Positions 10,393 through 19,623 of a stretch of 64,000 nucleotides of DNA are shown here, piece after piece. Origin of the DNA: Campanula takesimana (Eukaryota > Streptophyta > Magnoliopsida > Asterales > Campanulaceae); the NCBI GenBank assembly GCA_026119855.1, contig JAOWBW010000025.1:1798001-1862000 (forward strand). The letters run 5' to 3'. Under the pieces are notes generated by a model. The model saw only the letters and a program-made list of their open reading frames with translations, was not told where the DNA came from and did no database searches. Position numbers and translations under genes: made by a program. How positions within the stretch are numbered: the stretch's first letter is position 1; every line of letters begins with the position of its first letter.

Positions 10393-13300
10393 TTAAACAA
10401 AAAGCCATGGAAATTTTCTCTCGATCTTATCACGAAGCTCCCACGTCGACTCCTCGATGTTATGGTTCCTCCAAAGGACTCTAACCAACGCAATGCTCTT
10501 GCTCCTCAACTCTTGAACTTTAGAATCTAAGATCCGAACCGGTCGTTCCTCATAAGTCATATCGGGCTCAATATCTTCCGGTATCCTCGGTAACACGTGA
10601 GATGGATCATGAACATACTTCCGAAGCATAGAAACGTGAAAGTCGTTGTGCAACCGGTCCAAAGATGACGGTAACGCGAGACGATACGCTAGAAGTCCAA
10701 CCTTTCCCAAAATCTCAAACGGGCCAATAAACCTCGGAGCCAATTTGCCTTTCTTCCCAAATCTACGAATACCCACCTTCGGAGACACTTTCAAGAATAC
10801 CAAATCACCAATCTGAAAACTAAGATCTCGCCTTCGGTTGTCTGCGTAGCTCTTATGTCGACTCTGGGCTGTCTTCAATCGATCCCAGATAACTTTAACT
10901 TTCTCAACCGAATCCCGAAGCAAATCAATACCCAAAACTTTCGCTTCACCGACCCCATCCCAACAAATAGGCGATCTACACTTCCTTCCATACAAAGCCT
11001 CATACGGTGCCATCTCGATACTAGCCTGATAACTGTTGTTGTAAGAGAACTCCACTAACGGTAGGTGCGAATCCCAAGAATCGGAAAAGTCTATCGAACA
11101 AGCTCGCAACATATCCTCCAAAATCTGAATAGTCCTCTCGGATTGACCGTCGGTCTGAGGATGAAAAGCTGTACTGAATCGCAAATCTGTACCCAAAGCT
11201 TCCTGAAACGCCTTCCAAAATCTGGAAGTAAACCTCGGGTCTCGATCTGACACAATGCTAACCGGAACTCCATGCAATCTAACAATCTCATCAATGTAAA
11301 GGGTCGCAAGCTTCTCCATCGAATATCTGATGTCAATGGGCAAGAAATGGGCACTCTTGGTCAATCTATCCACTATTACCCAAACACTGTCATACTTCCT
11401 ACGGGTACGAGGTAGTCCCGTAACGAAATCCATAGTCACATACTCCCATTTCCACTCGGGAATCTCTAACGGCTGAAGTAATCCCGCGGGTCTCTGATGC
11501 TCGGCTTTGACCTGCTGACAAGTTAAACACTTCGATACATACTCAGCTAATTCCCTCTTCATATTAATCCACCAAAATTGTTGCTTCAAATCCTGATACA
11601 TCTTCGTACTACCCGGATGAATAGTATACCTCGATTTGTGACCCTCGTCAAGAACTCTCTGTTTTATTCCATCAACATCCGGAACACACAATCTTCCACA
11701 GAAAGTCAAAACTCCACTCGAACTCAATGAAAAATCCTCGAAGTTCTTCTCTTTCAGTTTACCCATTACCTTCACCAACTCGGGATCCTCTTTCTGAGCT
11801 TCCTTTATCCTCTGAATTAGGGTCAGAGATACCCTAATATTCGCAAAAATAGCCCCATGTCTCGATTCACGAGGAGACCAATCTCGAACATCCTCAAGCA
11901 TTTTCCACTCTCGAACCATCATCGAAGCCACATAAGATTTTCTACTAATCGCATCGGCTACCACATTCGCCTTCCCCGGATGATAAGAAATCGTACAATC
12001 ATAATCCTTCAATAATTCCATCCATCTGCGCTGTCGGTTATTCAACTCCTTCTGGGAGAAAAGGTACTTCAAACTCTTGTGATCGGTAAAAATCTCAAAC
12101 TTCGCCCCGTAAAGGTAGTGCTTCCATTTGTGCAACGCACAAACAATAGCCGCTAACTCCATATCATGAGTCGGGTAATTCTGTTCACTAGGGGTCAACT
12201 TCCTCGAAGCATAAGCAATTACTTTCCCGTTCTGCATCAACACACAACCCAAACCCTCTTTCAAAGCATCACTGTAAATCACTAGGCCATCGCTCCCATT
12301 GGGCAAAGTCAAGATCGGTGCGGTAGTCAACTTCTTCTTTAATTCCTCGAAACTCTTGTCACATTTCTCGGTCCACACAAACGGAACATTCTTCCGGGTC
12401 AACTGAGTCATCGGAGTAGCGATCCTCGAAAACCCCTCAATAAATCTTCGGTAATAACCGGCTAAACCAAGAAAGCTTCTAATCTTTGTCACTGATTCGG
12501 GTCTCTTCCAATCCACTATAGCTTCAATCTTAGACGGATCCACCGAAATCCCACCTTTAGAAATCACATGACCCAGAAATGACACCTTCTCAAGCCAAAA
12601 TTCGCATTTACTGAACTTCGCAAATAATTTCTCCCTCGCAAGAACGGATAAAACTGTCATCAAATGCTGCTCGTGCTCCTCCCGGGATTTAGAGTAGACG
12701 AGTATATCATCAATAAAAACCACCACGAACGAATCAAGATAAGGATGGAAAACTCGGTTCATCAAATCCATAAATACGGCCGGCGCGTTAGTCAACCCAA
12801 ACGGCATAACCAAGAACTCATAATGACCATAACGAGTGCGAAAGGCAGTCTTCGGAATATCCTCCGATCGAACCTTCAACTGATGGTACCCACTCCTCAA
12901 ATCAAGTTTCGAGAAAACCACGGACCCTTGAAGCTGATCAAATAAATCATCGATATGGGGTAGAGGATACTTATTCTTCACCGTAACTTGATTCAACTTT
13001 CTATAATCGATGCACAATCTCAACGAACCATCCTTCTTCCGCACGAATAAAACCGGTGCTCCCCACGGGGAAACACTAGGGCGGATAAACCCTCGATCAA
13101 GTAACTCTTGCAACTGAACCTTTAATTCCTTCAACTCTGCGGGAGCTAACCTATAAGGCGCTTTCGAAATTGGAGCCGTACCCGGCAGAAGATCTATACA
13201 AAACTCGATCTCACGATCGGGAGGCATATCATACTCGGTAGAGAAAACATCGGGAAATTCCCGGACTACCCGAACACTATCAAAACTAGGGGATTCTTTC

Positions 13301-14862
13301 CTAGTATCAAGAACACTAGCCAAATACCCCTCACAACCACTATGCAATAATTTTCTCACTTTCATAAAAGAAATTAAGCGAACCTTTCTACTCAGAGGAC
13401 AAGCCTCAAACACAAATTTAGGCACATCGGGAATAGAAAAAGTAACAGTTTTCTTACGGCAATCAACAGAAGCATGAAACTTGCTCAACCAATCCATACC
13501 CAATATGACATCAAAGTCTTGGATAGGAAGAACCACCAAATCCGCACAAAGGACTCGACCACAAATAACCACGTCACAAGCACGAAAGACTCGATCAGAA
13601 ATCAAGCATTCTCCTATAGGGGTCGACACCTCTAGCACGTACGGTAAAGACTCGAATGCAGCATTTACCATGGAAGCAAATTGCACAAAAATGTATGAAT
13701 GAGATGATCCTGGATCTACTAACGCTCGTGCGCTCACATTAGACACAGAAATAATACCTCCAATAACGGATGGATCATCGGTAGCTTGTTGTTGATTCAT
13801 GGCATAAACCTTCCCTTGAACTTTGGGCTTCCCGGCGGCATCCCTTTTCTGACCCTGATTAATACCAACTCCTGACCCGGATGCTTGACCTCGGTACCTC
13901 GTGCACTCTCTCGCAAAGTGCCCCATTTCACCACAATTGGTACACTTGCCTTGCTTTTTCCAACACCTATCCTCCGAATGGCCTACCTTCTGACAAAAGG
14001 TACAAGGCTTCCTAATTTGGCTCCCTTGGTTCCCGGAAGTGGTACTCGGGTTCCTTGGGATCGGTTGCCCTCGGGACTGAGATTGTCCCCCAAAGTTACC
14101 TCGATTATCAATCCTTGGTTGTGACTTGCTCTGCGCTCCTTGCTTACTCGGGTTGGCCACCTCGGTCTTCCTCTTATGTTCCCCAATATCTTGCTCTATC
14201 AAATAGGCTCGGTCCACCGCATCTTGGAAAGTCACAATCCGTTGAGCAATAAGTTGAGTACGGATGGAGGTCTTCAATCCCCGAATAAATCTCATAGCCT
14301 TTTGTTCCTCGGTCCTCACCAAATAGTCGCAATACCGGGCTAATTCTATGAACTTAGCCGAGTATTGTGCTATAGACAACACACCTTGCTCCAAGTTGAG
14401 TAGCTCGATCTCCTTTCGGTTTTGGTCAACAACCAGAATGAAATGCTCCTTGAATTTGCGCACAAACAACTCCCACGCATACACCGTATGAGTATCATCC
14501 CAAGTAGCTTTAATACCTTTCCACCAATGCTCGGCGGCTCCCACAAGCTTGTAAGCTGCGAACCGGACCTTGTCCTCATCCGAACACCCAAATACATCAT
14601 AAATCTTCTCCATCGACTCAATCCACAACTCAGCTTTCCTTACATCGGGCTCCCCATTGAATTCAACCGGTTTCAACTTCAGAAATTGCTCCAATCCATA
14701 ACGGGGTGGTGCTTGTTCTACCCTCGGACCTTGATCATGTATGGCCTTCAGGGCCGCCTCGAACATGCCTTGAAACATAGCACGTGCTTCTTCCCTTGTA
14801 TCATTCTGATTCTGTGCCCCACTAGTACCTCCTCTGTTTCTTCTTCCAGACATTGAGAACAA
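10393..14862 (-). CDS. gag-pol: Intact gag-pol polyprotein of element A (chromovirus)
   Basis: This 1489-aa polyprotein carries everything needed for retrotransposition. Capsid-type gag occupies about residues 58-235; two CCHC knuckles follow at 287-300 and 307-320. The protease has LVDPGSSHSY at 381-390 (DPG instead of the usual DTG/DSG). The RT core is about 580-770 with VVVFIDDILVYS (FIDD at 716-719). RNase H has candidate acids D865, E902, D927 and D970. Integrase has an HHCC finger (H1074, H1082, C1112, C1115) and the triad D1145, D1206, E1242 with exact D-35-E spacing. A GPF motif (1380-1382) precedes a C-terminal chromodomain (about 1440-1489, VLWRNHNIEESTWE), which in relatives guides integration to heterochromatin. 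Translation may begin at Met1 or Met4; the B copy starts at the equivalent of Met4. No stop or frameshift is present. Small departures from B include SDALKEG for SDASKEG in RNase H, so activity is not assured. Confidence 0.95.
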   Translation of the reverse strand: MFSMSGRRNRGGTSGAQNQNDTREEARAMFQGMFEAALKAIHDQGPRVEQAPPRYGLEQFLKLKPVEFNGEPDVRKAELWIESMEKIYDVFGCSDEDKVRFAAYKLVGAAEHWWKGIKATWDDTHTVYAWELFVRKFKEHFILVVDQNRKEIELLNLEQGVLSIAQYSAKFIELARYCDYLVRTEEQKAMRFIRGLKTSIRTQLIAQRIVTFQDAVDRAYLIEQDIGEHKRKTEVANPSKQGAQSKSQPRIDNRGNFGGQSQSRGQPIPRNPSTTSGNQGSQIRKPCTFCQKVGHSEDRCWKKQGKCTNCGEMGHFARECTRYRGQASGSGVGINQGQKRDAAGKPKVQGKVYAMNQQQATDDPSVIGGIISVSNVSARALVDPGSSHSYIFVQFASMVNAAFESLPYVLEVSTPIGECLISDRVFRACDVVICGRVLCADLVVLPIQDFDVILGMDWLSKFHASVDCRKKTVTFSIPDVPKFVFEACPLSRKVRLISFMKVRKLLHSGCEGYLASVLDTRKESPSFDSVRVVREFPDVFSTEYDMPPDREIEFCIDLLPGTAPISKAPYRLAPAELKELKVQLQELLDRGFIRPSVSPWGAPVLFVRKKDGSLRLCIDYRKLNQVTVKNKYPLPHIDDLFDQLQGSVVFSKLDLRSGYHQLKVRSEDIPKTAFRTRYGHYEFLVMPFGLTNAPAVFMDLMNRVFHPYLDSFVVVFIDDILVYSKSREEHEQHLMTVLSVLAREKLFAKFSKCEFWLEKVSFLGHVISKGGISVDPSKIEAIVDWKRPESVTKIRSFLGLAGYYRRFIEGFSRIATPMTQLTRKNVPFVWTEKCDKSFEELKKKLTTAPILTLPNGSDGLVIYSDALKEGLGCVLMQNGKVIAYASRKLTPSEQNYPTHDMELAAIVCALHKWKHYLYGAKFEIFTDHKSLKYLFSQKELNNRQRRWMELLKDYDCTISYHPGKANVVADAISRKSYVASMMVREWKMLEDVRDWSPRESRHGAIFANIRVSLTLIQRIKEAQKEDPELVKVMGKLKEKNFEDFSLSSSGVLTFCGRLCVPDVDGIKQRVLDEGHKSRYTIHPGSTKMYQDLKQQFWWINMKRELAEYVSKCLTCQQVKAEHQRPAGLLQPLEIPEWKWEYVTMDFVTGLPRTRRKYDSVWVIVDRLTKSAHFLPIDIRYSMEKLATLYIDEIVRLHGVPVSIVSDRDPRFTSRFWKAFQEALGTDLRFSTAFHPQTDGQSERTIQILEDMLRACSIDFSDSWDSHLPLVEFSYNNSYQASIEMAPYEALYGRKCRSPICWDGVGEAKVLGIDLLRDSVEKVKVIWDRLKTAQSRHKSYADNRRRDLSFQIGDLVFLKVSPKVGIRRFGKKGKLAPRFIGPFEILGKVGLLAYRLALPSSLDRLHNDFHVSMLRKYVHDPSHVLPRIPEDIEPDMTYEERPVRILDSKVQELRSKSIALVRVLWRNHNIEESTWELRDKIERKFPWLFV

Positions 14863-14960
14863 TTACCTGCATAAAACATCAACCGTTAATCACTCCGCAC
14901 ACTACTACCCACCTAGGTCATACTAATCCACCTAGACTTATACTTAGAGCTAATGCCATA

Positions 14961-14972
14961 GCTCTGATACCA
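14961..14972 (-). promoter_or_regulatory. Primer binding site of element A (initiator tRNA-Met)
   Basis: The minus strand reads TGGTATCAGAGC two bases after the 5' LTR end. This matches the 3' end complement of plant initiator tRNA-Met and is the same as in elements B, C, E and F and the TRIM. Confidence 0.95.
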
Positions 14973-14974
14973 AC

Positions 14975-17070
14975 TGTCGCGACCCCGGACCCCGCGGGCC
15001 CGAGACCGCGATCTGGACATCGACTCTAAAACCAAAACTAAGAAATACCAGAGTTAAAAATTTCATTTGATACCAAAAGGTGATAATCCAAAGTTTTACA
15101 AAACCAAGTGTGATAAAAAGCCAATTACCACTATAAAAAACTTCCACAAGTTTATGCCCAACAAAATACAATTATACAATTCTTAGTGACGTCATTGTTT
15201 GGTACAACTACCCCAAAATGGTAACACATTTACATAATGTAAACCAACCTATATCAACCTTCCCCAAAAGTATGGATCCACACTCGACGTCCTCAATCTC
15301 GTGATCAGCGAGACTAATCCTTAGCACCTGGGGGGGGGTTAAGGAAAAACAAAGATAAAAGAAAAGGGGGTGAGATAAATCTCAATAAGTTACTAATGCA
15401 ACTACGTGACATGCTATGATGCAATAAGCAATAAACAATAATAAATATCACATAGCACATAGCAATTATCATATATCAGATAGCAGTGGAAATAAACACA
15501 TAACAACGGATATAGCCAAGGTTTTCCAAACCAGAACATCCAAATAAAGGATCGCTGCGCAGCTTCAATAATCAACAAATCATCATCTTCATAATAGCAT
15601 GAAAGCCGAAGAGAAACCCCGGTACCGGAACCAATAACCATAACAGTGTCACAAAGGACAAGGACCATGACACAAAGTCATGCCCGATAGCTAGATACAT
15701 TCACAGAGGAACGATAACTTATCCTTTCCAAGGCCAATCTGGAAAAAGGGGTAAAGAAGGGGGCAAAACAATGGTCAACATTATAATGGACTTGGCTTTG
15801 CCATTATAATCCTTCCCATCGCCCGATCCAACAAATATGCCAGCTGGGCTTCCAAATAAATGCTAAGTAATAATAATTTAGCATGAATAAACAACTTAAG
15901 GTTCCAAAGTAGGGAACCATTCCAATTAAATTACCACAAAGGTAAACTAATCCAAACCGCACATCAAAGATGCCCAACATTACCAAAACGGTACTTAAAT
16001 AAATTTCACATCATATTTATTCCCAAGAGAATCCAATCCACACAATAAAGTGTTCCACAGTGTTATCTTAAGTTAATTAGAAGGATTAAACCTAAACTAG
16101 TTAAGCCATTTAGTTTAAACAAGCAAAAGAGCAATTTTCCAAGCAGGCGGGCGGGCGGGCGCCTGGCCTGGGGCGGGTGGGCGCTTGTTTGGCCAGTAGG
16201 TTTGGGTCGCTGGAAAACAAGGGGCAGGCGGGCGCTCGGGTCAAGGCGGGCGGGCGCCTGGTCTGCGGCTGGGAGGAAAACAGAGCTGGGTTTCACAAAT
16301 TTCGAACCAAATTCTCCCAAAACACCAAATACTCAAAATCAACTCCTTCTACAAGTTCTAAAATGTACCAAAACCACTTATAACTAGAATGGGAATCCAA
16401 ATACACCATTTATCCACCCAAAACCAAGAATCAAACCCAACATTCATCAATTCACCATTTTTAACCAAAAACTCAAATAAATTCAAAATAAATTCAAAAC
16501 CCAACCAAACTTCAAATATAACACATCAAGCATTATATAAACATGATATGAACATTTTAGCATAAAAATGGGGGGAAAGTAACTTACTTGAAAATAATGA
16601 AAGTTGACGGAATTCGATTCTTTTTGGTTCTACGCGATCCTATCGACGATCTAAACACATTTCACGTTTTAAGAAATGAGAGATTATGAGAGGAAGAAGA
16701 AGAAAATGAAGAGAGAAGGAGGAGGAGAAAAACTCACCTTCTAGCTTGGAGAGAGAGGAAGAAATGGGCTGGAGAGAGAGAGATGGTGAGGGAGGTGGAG
16801 TGTAAGAGGGAGAAGGAGGTGTAGGGAGAGGGTGGGAGTAATTTAAAAACTTACACAAAGACCCCCTCCTCTAATACTACCCAACTCAATACTCCCCACT
16901 AACAACTAAGACCTAAAGCTCAATTAAAATGCTAGGCATAAATATTATGACACATAAAATGCACACAAAATATTTAAATAAATAATAATTTAAATAAATA
17001 ATTAAGCAAATAAATAAATAATTATTATTTAATTACTAATAAAATAGAGCCTAGATTTCGGGTCGTGACA
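14975..17070 (-). repeat. 5' LTR of element A (2096 bp)
   Basis: It is the partner of 8249-10343. Differences are mainly transitions, several at CpG or CHG sites, as expected from deamination of methylated cytosine. It carries the GC-rich GGGCGGGCGCC-type array at about 16142-16260. Confidence 0.95.
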
Positions 17071-17075
17071 CGTAC

Positions 17076-17640
17076 CACTTGGAGGGAGTCGTACGGCTTC
17101 AGTTGACTTCCTGGTCATTGTTGATTGCCACATGTCCTTTTCTGATTGGTCCTCTTTCTTTGACCGTGTGCTGGCTGTAAATATCTAATTTTTGGGATAT
17201 TTTGCAATGTGGATAACCATCTTTTCCGCTCCGGCTTTCTGCTCCGCAACTGCTTCGTCGTGCGCGCTCCGGTGTCCCGGTTGTCTGCGGGTCCAACATG
17301 AGAGTTGCTCGGAATATTTTTCCGGTCACGCCGGTATATCTGAAATATTTTCATAACTAAGAAATGATAATAATATATTTTTAATGCACATAATGGACGG
17401 TAACGAGCAGTTCTAAGGGTGCGGGCCCCGTTTCGGGTCCCGCACCTCAAAAATTTGAAGTACATGCTTGTTTACTCGTTTTTTTCGCTCTGATCATGAA
17501 TTTGAAGTCCGTTAATCCATTCGATGCACCGATAAGGCTCACGGCACTCCCGCATAGCCAAATCGAGGGCTTAGGTCAATTTTAGGGTTTAGACCAATTA
17601 AAAGGGGTTTGATAAGGGGTGTGAGATCGGGGTATCTACA
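17076..17640 (-). other. Outer (5') piece of the 3' LTR of element I, no gene
   Basis: The minus strand runs from the LTR start TGTAGATACC (17640) to the A insertion site. It contains a GC-rich inverted pair around 17417-17448 (gtgcgggccccg / cgggtcccgcac) that could form a hairpin. The frames 17099-17329 and 17115-17465 on the minus strand are not supported as genes. Confidence 0.6.
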
Positions 17641-17650
17641 GAGCCCCTCG
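17641..17650 (-). promoter_or_regulatory. Polypurine tract of element I
   Basis: The minus strand reads cgaggggctc immediately before TGTAGATACC. The same ten bases precede the 3' LTR of element G (29812-29803), which ties the two to one lineage. Confidence 0.8.
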
Positions 17651-17939
17651 TCGAATCTCCTTGTAATGTAAAGGGGATTCTATGATTCACTAAGTGACAA
17701 ACAATCTCGTCTAGGGTGTAACGGCTGGGTCCAAAGTAGGACTTCCTACGTATCGCTTTCAAGAATCAAGCCTCCGTAGTTCTAACTCAAACAAGAAATC
17801 AAACAAAGACAAACAATGGTCGGTACCGGATTCCCAGTTTACCTACGTATCTATTTCGAGAATCAGACCAATCGTAGTTCAGATTTATTGAAATTTAAAA
17901 TGCAGGGGGTTGCATTGAGATGCGTTGTCTCATTGCTGG

Positions 17940-18620
17940 GGAGGAAATCGACATGGGAATGACTGGGCTCTCTCGAGTGGCCTACGTATCCATTTAGGGG
18001 GAATCAAGTAAAAACGTAGTTCGGGGGAGGTACAACTCGGGCAGGCGATAAGAGCTAAGTGGAACAACAATACTCAAGGATTGACGCAAGGTACAATTGG
18101 AGCGGGGGGTACATCTCAGAATCCGAGAGATGACCTAATTCAACATCAAGATGAGTCGCATTTCTGACTCAGGGGATTGGTATTTGACCAACAAATTGCA
18201 TAAACGGGCGACTGAGTTCACCGGGGTGAACTGCCCACATATCCCTCCATGGAAATCAAGTCGAGTCGTAGTTCTGGGGAGGTTCAACTCGGGCAGGCGA
18301 GAAGACCAAGGTGGAGCAATACAATCGGAACGGGGGGTACATCTCAGAATCCGGGAGATGACCTAATTCAACATCAAGATGAGTCGTATTTCTGACTCAG
18401 GGGATTGGTATTTGACCAAAAATTTGCAAAAACGGGCGACTGAGTTCACTGGGGTAAACTTCCTACGTATCCCTCCATGGGAATCAAGTCGAGTCGTAGT
18501 TCTGGGGAGGTACAACCCGGGCAGGCGGGAAGACCAAAGGTAACATCATTCAAAGGACTGACGCTTTGCGCAATCCGAAGGAGGTACAACCCAGGCAGGC
18601 GGGAAGACCAAAATCGAACA
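17940..18620 (-). repeat. Tandem repeat, period about 228 bp, about three units
   Basis: Unit starts at 18133 and 18361 share the string acctaattcaacatcaagat and most of what follows. A partial unit precedes and a diverged one follows. Each unit carries one CTACG/CGTAG hairpin motif plus a ggaggtacaactcgggcagg-like block. Confidence 0.8.
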
Positions 18621-18764
18621 AAGATATTCATATGCACAAAATAAAATTAAGGATACGCTGCATTCTGAGCCATCCGGATTCTTATGCCTTTGTTTTGCTG
18701 TGTGATGAGATTTTTGAGCTTCACTGCGCGGTGAGCCATCGCTTTGTGTGATCCGTTGGCACTG

Positions 18765-19010
18765 TGTTAGTGCTGCAACATCATTTTGGATCCCTGTTCC
18801 ACCTAAAAGGGTTTTTTATTTTTTCACAATCAAGCTTCTCCGCTTTTGGATTCCCTGAAACATTACTTTGCGTGGTCCCTCGGCACCGTTTTGAGTGCTG
18901 CAACCTCATTATGGATCCCTGTTCACCCAAAAAGGGTTTTTGATTCTTTCATAATCAAGCTACTCCGCTTTTGGAGTCGCTGCGACTCCTGGCAATTGAT
19001 ACCGGGTTGG
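18765..19010 (-). repeat. Tandem duplication, period about 125 bp
   Basis: Two copies of a segment containing tgctgcaac(a/c)tcatt and ggatccctgttc start near 18771 and 18896. They are diverged by scattered substitutions, so this is an old local duplication in the 3' region of I. Confidence 0.75.
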
Positions 19011-19179
19011 AATCATTCAATTTTGACTAAAGTCTCACGTATATCAGGAGAAATGACACGATTAACACTATTTGTTGTGACCTACAAGTTAGCTCTTTGG
19101 TTTTGCCATTGTTGTGGGATTTTGATCGCTTGTAATGAGCAACCTCTTTGTGAAACCAAGAAGTGATTCATTGTGTGAT

Positions 19180-19510
19180 TCCAACTTCGTACCTGGATAA
19201 GATTTTTTGCAAGTATGTGGTCGTGCCTAAAAATTCAAGCTGCCTACATATCTCTTTCGATAATTAGACCAGCGTAGTTCGAATTTATCAACTCGAACTG
19301 ATTATTTTTCAAAAAGCCATTGGGAATTCTCATTTCCTGAGCATCGCTGTTGACGAGGAACTTTTTGTGAAGACCATGATGTGGTTCGTTGTGATGTCAA
19401 CTTCGTACCTGCATAATATTTTTTGTAAGTATGTGGTCGTGCTTGAAGATTCAAGCTACCTACGTATCTCTTTCGAGAATCAGACCAGCGTAGTTCGAAT
19501 TTATCAACTC
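19180..19510 (-). repeat. Tandem duplication, period about 217 bp
   Basis: The block with cttcgtacctg, aagtatgtggtcgtgc and the CTACG/CGTAG hairpin occurs at about 19185-19290 and again at about 19400-19510. It is a third, unrelated repeat period within the same 2 kb. Confidence 0.75.
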
Positions 19511-19623
19511 GAACATATTTTGCAGAAAAGGCATTAGGAAATTTCATTCCCTACGCAGAAACATGAGCGTCGGCTTCGTCGAGGATCCTTCTTGTGAGGA
19601 CCATGATGTGGCAAAATGGATGA

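Larger units (their letters stand above)
8249..17070 (-). mobile_element. Element A: full-length Tekay/Del-like gypsy chromovirus (8.8 kb)
   Basis: The element is complete. The 5' LTR (17070-14975), PBS for initiator tRNA-Met (14972-14961), single gag-pol ORF (14862-10393), polypurine tract (10360-10344) and 3' LTR (10343-8249) all read on the minus strand. Perfect 5-bp duplications cgtac flank it (8244-8248, 17071-17075). The protein order gag-PR-RT-RH-INT-chromodomain defines a Ty3/gypsy chromovirus; the Tekay/Del placement rests on the C-terminal chromodomain form and large LTRs. It inserted inside the LTR of element I. By eye the two LTRs differ by about 28 substitutions in 2095 bp (about 1.3%), implying a geologically recent insertion. 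It is the only element here with intact coding capacity. Confidence 0.95.
5105..17640 (-). repeat. 3' LTR of element I, interrupted twice (about 2.66 kb when joined)
   Basis: The pieces are 17640-17076, 8248-6651 and 5602-5105. Removing A with one copy of its cgtac duplication and J with one copy of gtggg gives continuous sequence. The LTR starts TGTAGATACCCCGATC and ends GGCTCTCACA. Near its 3' end it shares the block around tagcccccgaaccc and ggcgactc with the LTRs of G, H and J. GCCGTACGGC-like palindromes flank the A insertion point (8223-8232, 17088-17096). The outer boundary at 5105 rests on the TG...CA ends and on where Athila coding similarity resumes, so it is less certain than the other boundaries. 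Confidence 0.7.
17743..19496 (-). other. Seven copies of a CTACG/CGTAG hairpin motif
   Basis: Copies lie at about 17743-17783, 17842-17880, 17981-18022, 18232-18275, 18461-18502, 19241-19280 and 19459-19496. In element sense each reads GAACTACG, then a GGTCTGATTC-like segment, a small inner stem-loop, and ATACGTAGG. The outer CTACG pairs with CGTAG. The inner stem changes but keeps pairing, for example TCTC-GAAA-GAGA at 19459-19496 and CCC-ATGGA-GGG at 18461-18502. The motif also occurs in elements G and H. It is not explained by protein coding. Function is unknown. Confidence 0.6.
5105..19623 (-). mobile_element. Element I: Tat/Ogre-like Ty3/gypsy retrotransposon, 3' part
   Basis: The minus strand shows a tandem-repeat-rich 3' internal region (19623-17641), a polypurine tract cgaggggctc (17650-17641) and a 3' LTR (17640 to 5105). 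The LTR is split by solo LTR J and by element A. The LTR start TGTAGATACC and the PPT match those of Tat elements G and H. Element I inserted into the protease gene of element K. Its internal region is cut at 19623 by element C, so pol, gag and the 5' LTR must lie to the right of this window. No coding sequence of I is visible. The expected target duplication is acccc (5100-5104). Confidence 0.75.
17651..19623 (-). other. 3' non-coding internal region of element I, tandem-repeat rich
   Basis: This stretch has no coding region. It consists of several different local tandem repeats (described separately) with seven copies of a CTACG...CGTAG hairpin motif. Such hypervariable, repeat-rich 3' regions between pol and the 3' LTR are known from plant Tat/Ogre-lineage elements and have been proposed as a source of satellite DNA. 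The short frames such as 18151-18366 and 18846-19166 run through the repeats and are not genes. Confidence 0.6.

Noticed and set aside
14961..14972. tRNA gene fragment
   Set aside because: The tRNA-Met-like 12 bases recur next to LTRs of A, B, C, E, F and the TRIM; they are primer binding sites, not tRNA genes.
17417..17448. GC-rich inverted repeat as a terminator
   Set aside because: It is a bacterial-style reading of a plant LTR; it could be another LTR palindrome, but there is only one copy and no context for termination.
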